From NCBI GenBank assembly GCA_037903355.1, contig JBAJFE010000038.1:1860001-1924000 (forward strand): a stretch of 64,000 bases of DNA, written 5' to 3'. The DNA comes from Trichuris trichiura (Eukaryota; Nematoda; Enoplea; Trichinellida; Trichuridae). Positions 9,501 to 17,393 of the stretch are shown here, piece by piece. The stretch's first letter is position 1, and each line of letters starts with the position of its first letter. Both the position numbers and the translations under genes were made by a program. A model generated the notes under the pieces. The model was not told where the DNA came from. It was given only the letters and a program-made list of their open reading frames with translations, and did no database searches.

Positions 9501-11744
9501 TAGCCGCAACTCTTTCTGCTCTACCTTGCGTGCAATTCCCAGCTGCATTAATTCTGAAATCGCTTTAGCGTAACTGGAGCGCAGTTCATCATCAGCAGAG
9601 ATCCGTTTTCTCAATGAAATGAAACGTTTCATTGCCTCATTTCGATTGTCGGGTAGTTTCACATCATCTGTCGCCCATAGCAAACCAACTTCGTACCTAC
9701 CATTCACGAACCTGGTTGAAGAGGCAAGTTGGTCCTCCTCTAATCGCCTAGGAGGCTGAACATTCGGCTTCGTACCGAAACTTTCCGTAGACCAAAACCG
9801 TTCCAAAAGACCTATTATTTCATCGTTATCTTGAGATCTCAACCGATTAATGTTATTTATCGAGCACAACGCGTTGTGACCCAACAAGGGGGTCGGTCCT
9901 ACAACTACCCAACCCAGTGGTGTCCTCATACCAAAGGGTTGCTTCTTTGCGGATGGTTTCCGAAGTTCGAGTGGCTGGATAATATCGAAATTGTCAGCAC
10001 CGATTAGTAGGTGCACTTTGCCATAATCAACCTTGGACAATGGCAGGTCCTTTAAGTGACTATACGACAATTTCTCCTTTGACCAATTAATAGAACGATG
10101 AGACAGATTCAACATAGGAACGACCAGAGCCTTCCCGATATCATGAGCCTGCCCGTCTGAGCCACTAACATTAAACGAGACCGAAGTCAGCTCAAACGGC
10201 GGATCTCTTCCGTGGAAGGTCGACAACTGAACGTCGCACGGTTTCCGCGAAAGACAGAGCTGCCTAACCAACTGATCTGTTATCAGCGTCCCTTCGCTTC
10301 CAGGATCAATTAAGGCATACGTTGAGACACTACGACCATCTCTGGACACGATAACCGGTACAACAGAGAGACAGACGACATCATCATTCCTTGTCTTCGC
10401 AACGTTAGCGCCAACGGTCATGGAAGGTGTAGCGAATGAAGCTTTCTGCGATGCGACTACTTTCTTCTCTCTCTCTGGCCACACCCTAGGCGATCCATGC
10501 AGTAGTCTATGATGTCTCTGTTTGCAGCCATCCACACCGCATGACACTTTAAATGGACAAAACCTTGCTCGATGACTTGCACTCAGACATGCAAAACACT
10601 GTTGCAACTCCTTTGCAATTTCTGCCCGACGTACAGGCGTAGCCTCCCTAAACTGTGGACAAGCCGAGAGAATGTGCTCTTTCTCACATAAGGCGCAACT
10701 TCGTGACTTCTCTTCAGATGACAACAACCCTATTCCTTTCTTCTGTGCAGTGACGTTAACCTTCCGGCCCATGTGGTGATACGATGCTCGAGGGCCCAAA
10801 CCTGAATCATCACGTAATTCAGTTGGTTCAAGAGTACGATTGACCACGACCAATTCCTCTAACCACTGATCCAGGTTTTCTAGCGTTGCTTGACCAGGGG
10901 ACAAGTGAAATGTTTTCTTTGCCCATTTCTCCTGAAGATTCCGCGGCAACTTCTGAACAACACCTTGGAGTGTGGCCAAGGACTGCAACTCTACATTGCA
11001 TCCTCTGTGCCGAAGAACGTTCAAAGTTCCATGAAGTTCGAAATAGAACCGTTCGATGTCACGATTAGACCGGGGTTGAATTGGTTCAATCGTTCGCAAT
11101 TTTCGAATGCATGCACCCACTACAACACTCGGACTTCCAAACAATCGCTTCAAATCTCGCAATGCTTGACCATACATATCCGGACTGCTCAGGGAAGGCG
11201 CAACGCTTGCCCTTAATTCAGGCGACAGCAGCTGTCGCAGAATGGCAATTCTTTGAGAATTTGATGGGACGACGTCATGCACGAGCGACTTAAAGCTTCC
11301 TATAAACATGTCCCAATGAAGTGGGTTTCCGTCAAACTGCTCTATCTTCACGGCTGGGGCGAAGTCGGCAAGCCACGAAGCGGGAACAGGGGAAGAGATG
11401 TTTGTCGACATGTCTACGCCAGAAATCCAGTCATCTACATTTCCGGTCGCAACAACTGTACTCGGTGATTGCGCATCAGTAGCGTTCGAAACTGAAGTAT
11501 CACCTTGCTTCGGTGGTAGCTCACGTGATTCAGATCGGGCAGTTGCCAATTCCTTGCGCAAACCGTCAATCAAAGATGTGAGTGTAGCCGTTAGCTGCGT
11601 TGTCAAATGGTTCACCGCTTCGATGACCTCATTATTGTTTCCTTCAGCACTATTCTTGCGATCTGCTTCTGCCATCTCTTTTTCTCGATAAGTAACGACG
11701 CTGTTTCCCGCTGTCCCTTTCCGACGCCGACTACGAGAGAGCAT
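6522..11744 (-). CDS. BEL/Pao gag-pol polyprotein, intact (1740 aa)
   Basis: Single ORF coding every function of a BEL/Pao element. In order: gag with DUF1759-like core near residue 135 (FDGNPLHWDMFIGSF); two zinc-knuckle-like blocks near 348-410 (CALCEKEHILSAC, CFACLSASHRARFC); aspartic protease near 477 (ALIDPGSEGTLITD); reverse transcriptase (VIADVERMFHQVQ) with the YxDD box written YVDN near 889; RNase H/A17-like region near 1061 (VFADASEKAFGAAS); integrase zinc finger near 1368-1415 (H..H...C..C); integrase core D, D, E near 1443 (VGVDFFGPF), 1510 (YCDNGRNF) and 1553 (GGTWE); and a C-terminal DUF5641-like domain. The polyprotein packages and copies the element RNA and inserts the cDNA. 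The Asn in YVDN replaces the second catalytic-box Asp; I believe some BEL/Pao families show this, so it need not mean inactivity. The first in-frame ATG (11744) follows the 5' LTR and primer site by about 220 bases. Confidence 0.96.
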   Translation of the reverse strand: MLSRSRRRKGTAGNSVVTYREKEMAEADRKNSAEGNNNEVIEAVNHLTTQLTATLTSLIDGLRKELATARSESRELPPKQGDTSVSNATDAQSPSTVVATGNVDDWISGVDMSTNISSPVPASWLADFAPAVKIEQFDGNPLHWDMFIGSFKSLVHDVVPSNSQRIAILRQLLSPELRASVAPSLSSPDMYGQALRDLKRLFGSPSVVVGACIRKLRTIEPIQPRSNRDIERFYFELHGTLNVLRHRGCNVELQSLATLQGVVQKLPRNLQEKWAKKTFHLSPGQATLENLDQWLEELVVVNRTLEPTELRDDSGLGPRASYHHMGRKVNVTAQKKGIGLLSSEEKSRSCALCEKEHILSACPQFREATPVRRAEIAKELQQCFACLSASHRARFCPFKVSCGVDGCKQRHHRLLHGSPRVWPEREKKVVASQKASFATPSMTVGANVAKTRNDDVVCLSVVPVIVSRDGRSVSTYALIDPGSEGTLITDQLVRQLCLSRKPCDVQLSTFHGRDPPFELTSVSFNVSGSDGQAHDIGKALVVPMLNLSHRSINWSKEKLSYSHLKDLPLSKVDYGKVHLLIGADNFDIIQPLELRKPSAKKQPFGMRTPLGWVVVGPTPLLGHNALCSINNINRLRSQDNDEIIGLLERFWSTESFGTKPNVQPPRRLEEDQLASSTRFVNGRYEVGLLWATDDVKLPDNRNEAMKRFISLRKRISADDELRSSYAKAISELMQLGIARKVEQKELRLPAGRIWYLPHHGVRHPARPNKVRIVFDASSVCEGVSLNSCLRKGPDLLNDLIPLLIQFRRFAVPVIADVERMFHQVQVPLHDQSFLRFLWTEGDEAPQTFQMTRQVFGLRSAPASCMYALKQCILDHVDPVIGQRVGRRFYVDNYMDSFETVDEALFVCKELKRGLAVGGFPLVKWASVEPRLLAAFRKEECSRSLIECNLSAPLESVLGLQWNCQCDTLCFPVTNRDAEVISKRQLLGVIARLFDPLGLIAPVIVEAKLLMREATLSGGSWDDPVEEGVLRRFGRWYNDLMSLKGLTIPRWLGFSSKLVKAQLHVFADASEKAFGAASYVRLCFDNGKVTSSLVLAKSRIAPRRSLTIPRLELQAAVLAVRLAAVAASSLHIEENEIFYWTDSLTVIRWLNMEGCRLRAFVAHRVAEILEMSAVGQWRHINGSLNPADDVSRGVSPSALSRCHRWFVGPTFLRLDEQLWPVSTQIGVDADDPEVMNSPRLVAAVVHQEVNCVMHLFDRVSRFKTCLRIVAYIRRFLHYKTFTSVSVTLSAWEIRKALARCIHVFQRFAFPEEYYLLRNGMGLNPKSKLISLDPFLDEDQVIRVGGRLRQGVQLDINRHPAIIPADSSLVHRLVWQRHIDLMHSRTERVLADLRTEYWIMGGRRTVRRIIDRCYYCRRMNAKPCQQFMAPLPKERLHCAAPAFTNVGVDFFGPFEVLIGRKHAKRYGCIFTCLVSRASHLEVAHSLDTQSFILALRRFIARRGQPSVVYCDNGRNFVAAAKTLNEFRDALDWANVDRYLTDRQIQWKFLPPAGPHMGGTWERLIRVAKKALVSVLSGNAVTDEVLSTVFAEVESLLNGRPLAYMGSDVSNPSPLTPFYLLTGRSSVYVPSDILCTEQCTWTKHWQHAQVIAERFWRRWQRELLPTLQRRTKWMVESPNLKVDDVVVIVDPNSPKGQWPIGRIVDVFKGKDGRVRVVNVKTTTGTYKRPITRLTVLESVEKPP

Positions 11745-11963
11745 TCAATGAATATCGCGAACAAACAACTTGTCGGCTGAACGGACTGACACTCCCAGCG
11801 CGACAGGCGATGACGCGGAGCAGGCGACACTGTGCAGCAAATGTTGAACACTGAAGCCAGCAGTACAGCAACACGTCAGAATGGAAAGTCAAACACGGCG
11901 ATCCTTTCCAACAGACGTAAAGCGACTCAAACCGATCGAGGATGGCCAAAACTTACACGAGAT

Positions 11964-11980
11964 CCCCAAGCGAGGCACCA
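11964..11980 (-). promoter_or_regulatory. tRNA primer-binding site of the BEL/Pao element
   Basis: On the minus strand TGGTGCCTCGCTTGGGG begins five bases after the 5' LTR. It starts with TGG, the complement of a tRNA CCA end. Which tRNA is used cannot be told by eye. Confidence 0.65.
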
Positions 11981-11985
11981 GAAAC

Positions 11986-12131
11986 TGTCACGAACGAAAG
12001 ACAGTAGTAACGAGTCAGGACGAAGCGCTCGCTCTCGTTTATTACTCTCTACACCCACGCACCGTAATACTACTGTGCTCAAGAACCAAGAAATGAAATG
12101 TAAAGTGAGGATCAAATCAGCGCTCGTAACA
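11986..12131 (-). repeat. 5' LTR of the intact BEL/Pao element
   Basis: 146 bp, same sequence as 6305-6450; bordered on the right by the (ATT)n tract. Confidence 0.95.
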
Positions 12132-12208
<77 letters not shown>

Positions 12209-12225
12209 CGCTATTATTATTATTG
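12132..12225. repeat. (ATT)n microsatellite
   Basis: More than 25 ATT triplets with one interruption (cgct). Target of the BEL/Pao insertion and left border of foldback A3. Confidence 0.97.
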
Positions 12226-12541
12226 GTTGTAAGGTCTTCTACGGCTTTTCCCGTTTATTTTGTCTATGCTGGTATCTGTAATTGAACGAAACAACTGCTC
12301 TACCAGCGGAGGGATGAGCCGTTATTAAGAAAATTGTACAGGTATCAATTCACTCAACTTTTAATTTCAAAGCTTTCGGAACGCTCTAGTTCCGTCGTCA
12401 GTGACATGGAGAAGGTTTCGTTAGGTTCGTCAGGTTTCGTTCAATTACAGATACCAGCACAGACAAAATAAACGGGAAAAGCCGTAGAAGACCTTAGAAC
12501 CATGAAACAACAGCCCGTTACGAAGCATTCTGTTTTCAAGA
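12226..12541. repeat. Penelope-linked foldback A3 with hammerhead-like centre
   Basis: The arms (ggtcttctacggcttttccc ... ctggtatctgtaattgaac and the reverse complement ending near 12505) pair almost perfectly. The centre carries the type A core on the minus strand. The outer end (gcttcgtaacggg on the minus strand) matches A1 and A2. Flanked on both sides by triplet microsatellites. Confidence 0.8.
12350..12401 (-). ncRNA. hammerhead-ribozyme-like motif (type A)
   Basis: Minus strand: CTGACGA (12401-12395), GGAAC/GTTCC stem, GAAA (12377-12374), then agcttt...aaagtt, a good stem III. The base expected as H17 is a G here, which would reduce cleavage. Confidence 0.55.
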
Positions 12542-12542
12542 A

Positions 12543-12576
<34 letters not shown>

Positions 12577-12583
12577 GTTGTTG

Positions 12584-12615
<32 letters not shown>

Positions 12616-12650
12616 GATGGTGTTGTTGTTGTTGTTGTTACTAATGTTAC
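12542..12650. repeat. compound microsatellite (ATT)n-(GTT)n-(GGT)n-(GTT)n
   Basis: Triplets drift ATT to GTT to GGT and back, ending in gtcgtcgtc. Long poly-I, poly-N or poly-T reading frames here are low-complexity artefacts. Confidence 0.95.
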
Positions 12651-12654
12651 TGTC

Positions 12655-12860
12655 GTCGTCATGAGCGGGTTTTGAGTTCCGTCTGCATTTAGCGATGATG
12701 TATTTAACCAGTGTGTGCAGCTAGCCGTTATCTGTGAACGTATTAAGGATGTGTCTTAATTTGGCAGCGAGAAATGCGCAGTCACAGATCGCTGGAACCC
12801 CGTCGACTAACCCTTTTACAAAGCCTCGTTTAACCGACGAGGGATGATGAGAAGTGAAAT
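12655..12860 (-). pseudogene. Penelope-like reverse transcriptase remnant
   Basis: The minus-strand reading frame contains RYVHFTSHHPSSVKRGF followed by KLRHILNTFTDNG. These match, in order and spacing, the HLNFSSHHPRSVMRG ... IRKIFYKNG stretch of the better-preserved Penelope copies at 19.9-21.2 kb and 58.1-59.6 kb. A stop follows the NG. This is a third, diverged Penelope lineage, reduced to a fragment. Confidence 0.65.
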
Positions 12861-12867
12861 GCACGTA

Positions 12868-12976
12868 CCTTTGAGCGTCGTCCAATGAGAAGGCACGCAA
12901 AAGTTGCACCTCATGAACCTGTATTTTTCCCTGTTTTCGCGAAGCTACAGTACAACTTATGGACAGTAAACAGGAA
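12868..12976 (+). repeat. dispersed repeat, copy 2
   Basis: Partner of 1490-1605 (cgtcgtccaatgagaag ... ctgttttcgcgaagctacag ... acaggaaaga). It overlaps the edge of the Penelope remnant, so one inserted next to or into the other. Confidence 0.55.
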
Positions 12977-13065
12977 AGACCTGAATGGGTTTTTTTCGAA
13001 AAACTTCACTGAAGGCATCTTTCGTAGGTGAACAGTGTGTTAAAGAAAACGTTTGCAGTTGTTTC

Positions 13066-13141
13066 GATGCCCTAATAGTGTAATAGTTTTCTCGTCTGCT
13101 TTACACGCAGAAGGTCCCTGTTTCGAACCCAGGTAAGAACA
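13066..13141 (+). pseudogene. tRNA-Val(TAC)-like sequence, degenerate
   Basis: The anticodon arm ctgctttacacgcag with anticodon TAC, the aaggtccct variable/T-arm and gtttcgaaccc T-loop look like a valine tRNA. The D-arm is poor (agtgtaatagttttctc) and the acceptor ends (atgccct/taagaac) do not pair. It is therefore a tRNA pseudogene or tRNA-derived repeat rather than a working gene. Confidence 0.55.
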
Positions 13142-13690
13142 CAAAAAATTTGTCATGCTAGTCAAAACTCGAACACAGTCTTTTGACCGCCGACCATTTA
13201 AGCGCTGGAACATTTGACCGTCGAGACGTTTGACCTGCTGCACAAGTGAAATTCAGCATCAACTCTTTTCCTCCTAGAGTTTTGAGACTTTTCTATCGTT
13301 TTACCTGCTGTTTGTTGCCGTTAATACTATAGACCATTAGTTTCAGAAAAATCTATAGCTGGTAACTGAAAATGTATGAATTGCGACATGGACATGGCGG
13401 TTCCACCAGTTTATCCAGTAGCAGGAACAAATCCATCCCAGTAGGTTTGCCAAATGGCCGACGGTCAAATGGCAACGGATATGCATCTTGTACCCTTAAA
13501 ACTCGCAGAACCTTTCTGTCCGCGTGTCTCCATTGGACAGAGCAATCCAGTTGCTTCTTAAAAACTTGTTGATCGCTCACTTGCAGGCCCAACACAAGTT
13601 AATGGCAGATTTACGCAAGCAACGACCTCAGAACAATACTGAGTTCAGAGGTCACTTGTTACTTAAACCAGCTTATGCTTTCCTGTATTC

Positions 13691-13942
13691 GTTTATGGCA
13701 TAGTTTCTCAACCTTTTTTGCCCCAGGGCTCCCCTAGGCCTTGTCAGGGCCCACCAGGGCCCCCCTAGGCCTTGTCAGGGCCCCCCTAATCCTTGTAAGG
13801 GCCCACCGTTTATTGGGACAATGTCCTGCCGCATTATCCTCCAGGGCCCTCTGGCTTCGAGGGCTCCCCTAAAATCTCCCAGGGCCCCCCAGGGGGGCCC
13901 CAGTGGAGCCCCAGGGCCCACTTGAGAAACACTGGTTTATGG
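13691..13942. mobile_element. hAT-type MITE with 8-bp target duplication
   Basis: The element occupies 13699-13934 (236 bp). Ends catagtttctcaa and (reverse complement of the right end) cagtgtttctcaa match the hAT TIR style. GTTTATGG is duplicated on both sides (13691-13698, 13935-13942), the 8 bp expected for hAT. The interior is C/G-rich with repeated blocks (agggccc, ccctaggccttgtcaggg). No ORF. Confidence 0.85.
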
Positions 13943-13945
13943 GCT

Positions 13946-14352
13946 TGTGGCAGAGATAGCCGCACCGGCACCCCAGTGAGCGCGGGCACAAATCCATCCG
14001 TGGGAGCGCAGCCCGAAGAACGACATGGGGCCTCAGATCCGACAGCGACAAGAGGGCACGACCTCTGGACCGGCGTGAGAACCTGGACATCGACGGCCTA
14101 GCACAAAGGTGGCTAGCGTCAGGATTAGCGCCTGTCTCGCCGCTTCCTCACGGTAAGCGGATTAGGCGATGGCTGAAGAGCCAGAGGTCCGTGAGAAAGC
14201 GCAAGGCAGAGGTCGTGCATGGCTATATAAGCGCGTCGCTTACGAGCTCACAGAGTTCAGGCTATCAATATCAGCTGTGCGTTCGATCTATCGCTTTCGC
14301 TCCGTAATAAACCGTTATTGTACGCGAGCCTTCAATGGTCCGGCAAACAACA
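13946..14352 (+). repeat. 5' LTR of the gag-only element (407 bp)
   Basis: Contains a TATA box (ctatataagc, about 14221-14230) and an aataaa signal about 14307-14312, so U3-R-U5 order is clear. The gag ATG at 14335 lies inside its last bases. Confidence 0.93.
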
Positions 14353-14976
14353 AGCTATCGAGGCATGAAAACCACGCGGCAAGACAAGTCCGTCGATGTG
14401 AAGCTCTTCCCAGAGTACGACGGCTGGGCAAGACAGTCGATCACCGAGTGGCTCGAAAAAGTCGAGTTGGTGTGCCGGCTGCGTGGAACCGACGAGCCGC
14501 CGGACATGTTCTTGGCAGAACTGAGAAGACTGGCAGCGTTGTTCGGTGGAGTATCAGAAAGGACCCTGGCATGTGCCTTTGTGGCTGGGTTGCCAGGGAG
14601 TGTCCGACAGTTTCTGAGAGCGGGATCTCGCACCGAAGAGCTGAGCCTGAACCAACTTCTCGCCCGCGCCCGTGCGATCATCGTGGATGACAGGCCCGCA
14701 GGTTTCCAAGAAGCATGCCTTGGTATTGCAGAGTCCGAGCCAAGGTCACGGTCGGTCCGGTCAGGACGACGATGCTTTTCTTGTGGCGGCATGGGGCATG
14801 TCGTAGGAGAATGTCCGACACCACGACAGAATCCTGGCAGCGGCGAGAAGAGAGTCGGACGCGGGTCTCAGTGCAGAACCGGAAACCGTCGCCTGAAAGA
14901 CCCAGGCGGTGCTGCGGCTGAGCACCAGGGAAACAGCTCCGGGGAGGAGGCCTCAGCGCCACCCTCCTCCCCTTGA
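14335..14976 (+). CDS. Gag polyprotein of the non-autonomous element (213 aa)
   Basis: A capsid-like alpha-helical region (TEWLEKVELVCRL near residue 35; FVAGLPGSVRQFLRAG near 80-95) is followed by one CCHC zinc knuckle CFSCGGMGHVVGEC near residue 145 and a low-complexity tail. This is the layout of Gypsy-type Gag, which packages element RNA. The start codon lies in the LTR U5 region, which is unusual; a second in-frame ATG at 14365 follows the LTR. A stop ends the frame before any protease. The gene looks intact, so it may supply packaging while enzymes act in trans. Confidence 0.75.
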   Translation: MVRQTTSYRGMKTTRQDKSVDVKLFPEYDGWARQSITEWLEKVELVCRLRGTDEPPDMFLAELRRLAALFGGVSERTLACAFVAGLPGSVRQFLRAGSRTEELSLNQLLARARAIIVDDRPAGFQEACLGIAESEPRSRSVRSGRRCFSCGGMGHVVGECPTPRQNPGSGEKRVGRGSQCRTGNRRLKDPGGAAAEHQGNSSGEEASAPPSSP

Positions 14977-15066
14977 AGACGCTGACTAAGGCGCTGCGGA
15001 CCGTTCGATTGGGGATTTGATGGCGTGCAGTGAAGCGCTCTTGTCGGCACAGGCTGCTCAACGTGC

Positions 15067-15423
15067 GTGCCGCACGTTGCGAGTTGCAAGAGCTGGAGAA
15101 GACGCCGCGTCAGCATCATCACAGTCGACGGTATGGAGTGGACATGCCGGGGATATGGTGCAGTCAGCTTGGAGACGGCAGGAGGCGGTCGAGCTACGGT
15201 CGAGGTGATAGTAGCCGACACTAAGCCGCTCGGCTTTGACTTTATCCTCGGCATGAACGGGATGATGGCCCTTGGAGGGGTAAACATAGACGGCGGACAG
15301 CGTGTATGGTTTGGAGTGGAGTGCGCAGCGGTCTGCGCAACGACCCTCGCCGGTACACGCCCTGAAGAGAAAGACTTCACCGCGAAGTTTGACCCCGGCG
15401 CGCGTTCCTGGACTTCTGCATAG
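15067..15423 (+). pseudogene. aspartic protease remnant of the gag-only element
   Basis: VEVIVADTKPLGFDFILGM followed by a GVNIDGG-type turn is the C-terminal half of a Gypsy-type retropepsin. The upstream catalytic DTG part is not readable. The frame stops in the first tandem unit. The +1 frame after the stop continues with WPDGEG, an RT-linker motif. Confidence 0.6.
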
Positions 15424-16095
15424 AAGTGGCCAGATGGCGAAGGGCCCGCCGTTTTAAAGAACTCCGTGGAAAAGTATCCGCCGACCATTTGGGTTCGGGC
15501 ATGATACGAAGAAGAACTGGATAAGTGGATCCAGAACGGTTGGCTTCTAGCTTACGATGTGAGCACACACGGCCCTTGGAGGGGTAAGCGTGGACGGCCA
15601 ACGGCGTGTACGGTTTGGAGAGGAGTGCGCAGCGGTCCGCGCAACGACCCTCGCCGGTACACGCCCTGAAGAGAAAGTCACGCAGTGATGTTGCACCCTG
15701 GCGCGTGCCTGGACTTCTGCTTAGAAGTGGCCAGATGGCGAAGGGCCTGCCGTCTTTAAGAGTTACGTGACAGAGTATCCGCTGACCGCTTGGGCTCAGG
15801 CGCGATACGAAGAGGGATTGGATGAGTGGATCCAAAACGGTTGGCTTCTACCGTACGATGTGAGCGTACACGGCCCTTGAAAAGGTAAACGTAGATGGCC
15901 AACGGCGTGTACGGTTTGGAGAGGAGTGCGCAGCGGTCTGCGCAGCGACCCTCGCCGGTACACGCCCTGATGAGAAAAACGTCAGGCAGTGACGTTGGAC
16001 CCTGGCGCGCGTTCCTGTACCGCCGTTTGGAATCGGCCGGATGGCGAAGGACATGCCGTTGTAAAGTACGGCGTGAGAGTCAGCGGGACTGACCG
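15267..16095 (+). repeat. three tandem copies (about 300 bp) of the protease-RT junction
   Basis: Units start at 15267, 15571 and 15872 (ggcccttgg...). Each contains gtgcgcagcggtc, gccggtacacgccctga, the WPDGEG codons and (units 1 and 2) the WIQNGWLL codons; unit 3 is partial. Units differ by point changes and small indels and carry stops in all copies. Tandem amplification replaced the pol gene. Confidence 0.85.
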
Positions 16096-16419
16096 GCGGC
16101 TACAAGAAGGCCGCCGGATGTCTCATGCAACTGCAGAGATCGAAGCGGGACCGTTATGGGCAGCCTATCCCGCAATGCAGTTTACGTCGACGGAATCCCG
16201 CTCCACGTCCGAGACCTGCGCCGCCGGACATCCGAAGAATCGCCCAGCGAGCGATTACGCACGGAAGACTCGGATGATAATTTGGCCGGGCATAGCGCAG
16301 CACTGGTTGGCCCCTTCGGACGAAGACATCGAGGCGAATCAAGGTGCGCTGAGGCGCTCGTCCCGAGTTTGGAGGGCCCGCGCGCTGCACTGTTGTGATT
16401 CTTGAGAATCAGGGGGGAG

Positions 16420-16826
16420 TGTGGCAGAGATAGCCGCACCGGCACCCCAGTGAGCGCGGGCACAAATCCATCCGTGGGAGCGCAGCCCGAAGAACGACAT
16501 GGGGCCTCAGATCCGACAGCGACAAGAGGGCACGACCTCTGGACCGGCGTGAGAACCTGGACATCGACGGCCTAGCACAAAGGTGGCTAGCGTCAGGATT
16601 AGCGCCTGTCTCGCCGCTTCCTCACGGTAAGCGGATTAGGCGATGGCTGAAGAGCCAGAGGTCCGTGAGAAAGCGCAAGGCAGAGGTCGTGCATGGCTAT
16701 ATAAGCGCGTCGCTTACGAGCTCACAGAGTTCAGGCTATCAATATCAGCTGTGCGTTCGATCTATCGCTTTCGCTCCGTAATAAACCGTTATTGTACGCG
16801 AGCCTTCAATGGTCCGGCAAACAACA
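16420..16826 (+). repeat. 3' LTR of the gag-only element
   Basis: 407 bp, same as the 5' LTR; followed by the target duplication GGGCT (16827-16831). Confidence 0.93.
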
Positions 16827-16831
16827 GGGCT

Positions 16832-17393
16832 CGGTTGGCAATTTGTTCACATTCATCAATGGACACTATCGTTCTAGCGGGAATGCATATCGAGTAATTG
16901 AGGTAAATATGCTATTAAAAATAGGATTACGTCTGCCCTATCCTGACGATTGTAATCCCTCAAAAAATTTAGAACTTTACTTCGTGCACTTGATGCATAG
17001 GATAAAAATGACATGACTTCTTTGGAAAAGATATACCGTACTTTTCATTCAAGGTTTTTTGCCGGGTTCATATGAAACTGCTTCAACGCTGCTGAGCGGC
17101 GGCAAAACAGTTTCGGTTTATCGCTGCAAATGACAGCCTGAGGTACGCGTCTTTTCGTTTCTCCCAAGCAAATGAGATCAGATAGCAAAAAGTGTTGTAA
17201 TATCAACCATTGACCGTTGCCATCGATTCCAAGCAATGCACAATCTGCCAGTTTTAAGAAAACTTCTTGGAACAGTACAACTACAACATGGATTAAGTAC
17301 TATATGAGGGAAAGGAGAGGTTACCTGCGTATCTTGTTAGCACAATGTTGCCGCGAGGAATTCTGTAGAATTTATCTCCTCTTCGGTGCTTCC
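16832..17393. other. intergenic, upstream of the GPATCH2-like gene
   Basis: No gene recognised. An open frame from 17217 runs into the first GPATCH2-like exon, but its translated part before 17394 has no family similarity. Confidence 0.45.

Larger units (their letters stand above)
6305..12131 (-). mobile_element. complete BEL/Pao LTR retrotransposon (5.8 kb), identical LTRs
   Basis: Two 146-bp LTRs (6305-6450 and 11986-12131) read as identical. They flank one uninterrupted 1740-codon polyprotein. On the minus strand a primer-binding-like TGGTGCCTCGCTTGGGG starts five bases inside the 5' LTR, and a purine tract (gaggggcggg) lies before the 3' LTR. Intact ORF plus identical LTRs imply a very recent insertion by a possibly active element. 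Confidence 0.95.
13946..16826 (+). mobile_element. gag-only (non-autonomous) LTR retrotransposon, identical LTRs
   Basis: 407-bp direct repeats (13946-14352, 16420-16826) begin TGTGGCAGAG, end CAAACAACA, read as identical, and are flanked by a 5-bp duplication GGGCT. A purine tract (aggggggag) precedes the 3' LTR. The 2.07-kb interior encodes gag and a protease scrap, then tandemly repeated debris of the protease-RT junction, then a short piece resembling the end of integrase. Reverse transcriptase and integrase cores are absent. Identical LTRs show recent movement, so enzymes must have come from another Gypsy-type element. The interior is distinctly GC-richer than the host. Confidence 0.9.

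Noticed and set aside
11832..12281. 149-codon plus-strand ORF over the BEL/Pao 5' LTR and (ATT)n tract
   Set aside because: Covers LTR and microsatellite (poly-Ile); shadow of the element.
12441..12662. ORF of threonine and isoleucine runs
   Set aside because: It is a translation of the triplet microsatellite, not a gene.
14355..14792. Minus-strand ORFs in the gag-only element
   Set aside because: GC-rich antisense shadows; the plus strand has the CCHC knuckle and LTR-consistent orientation.
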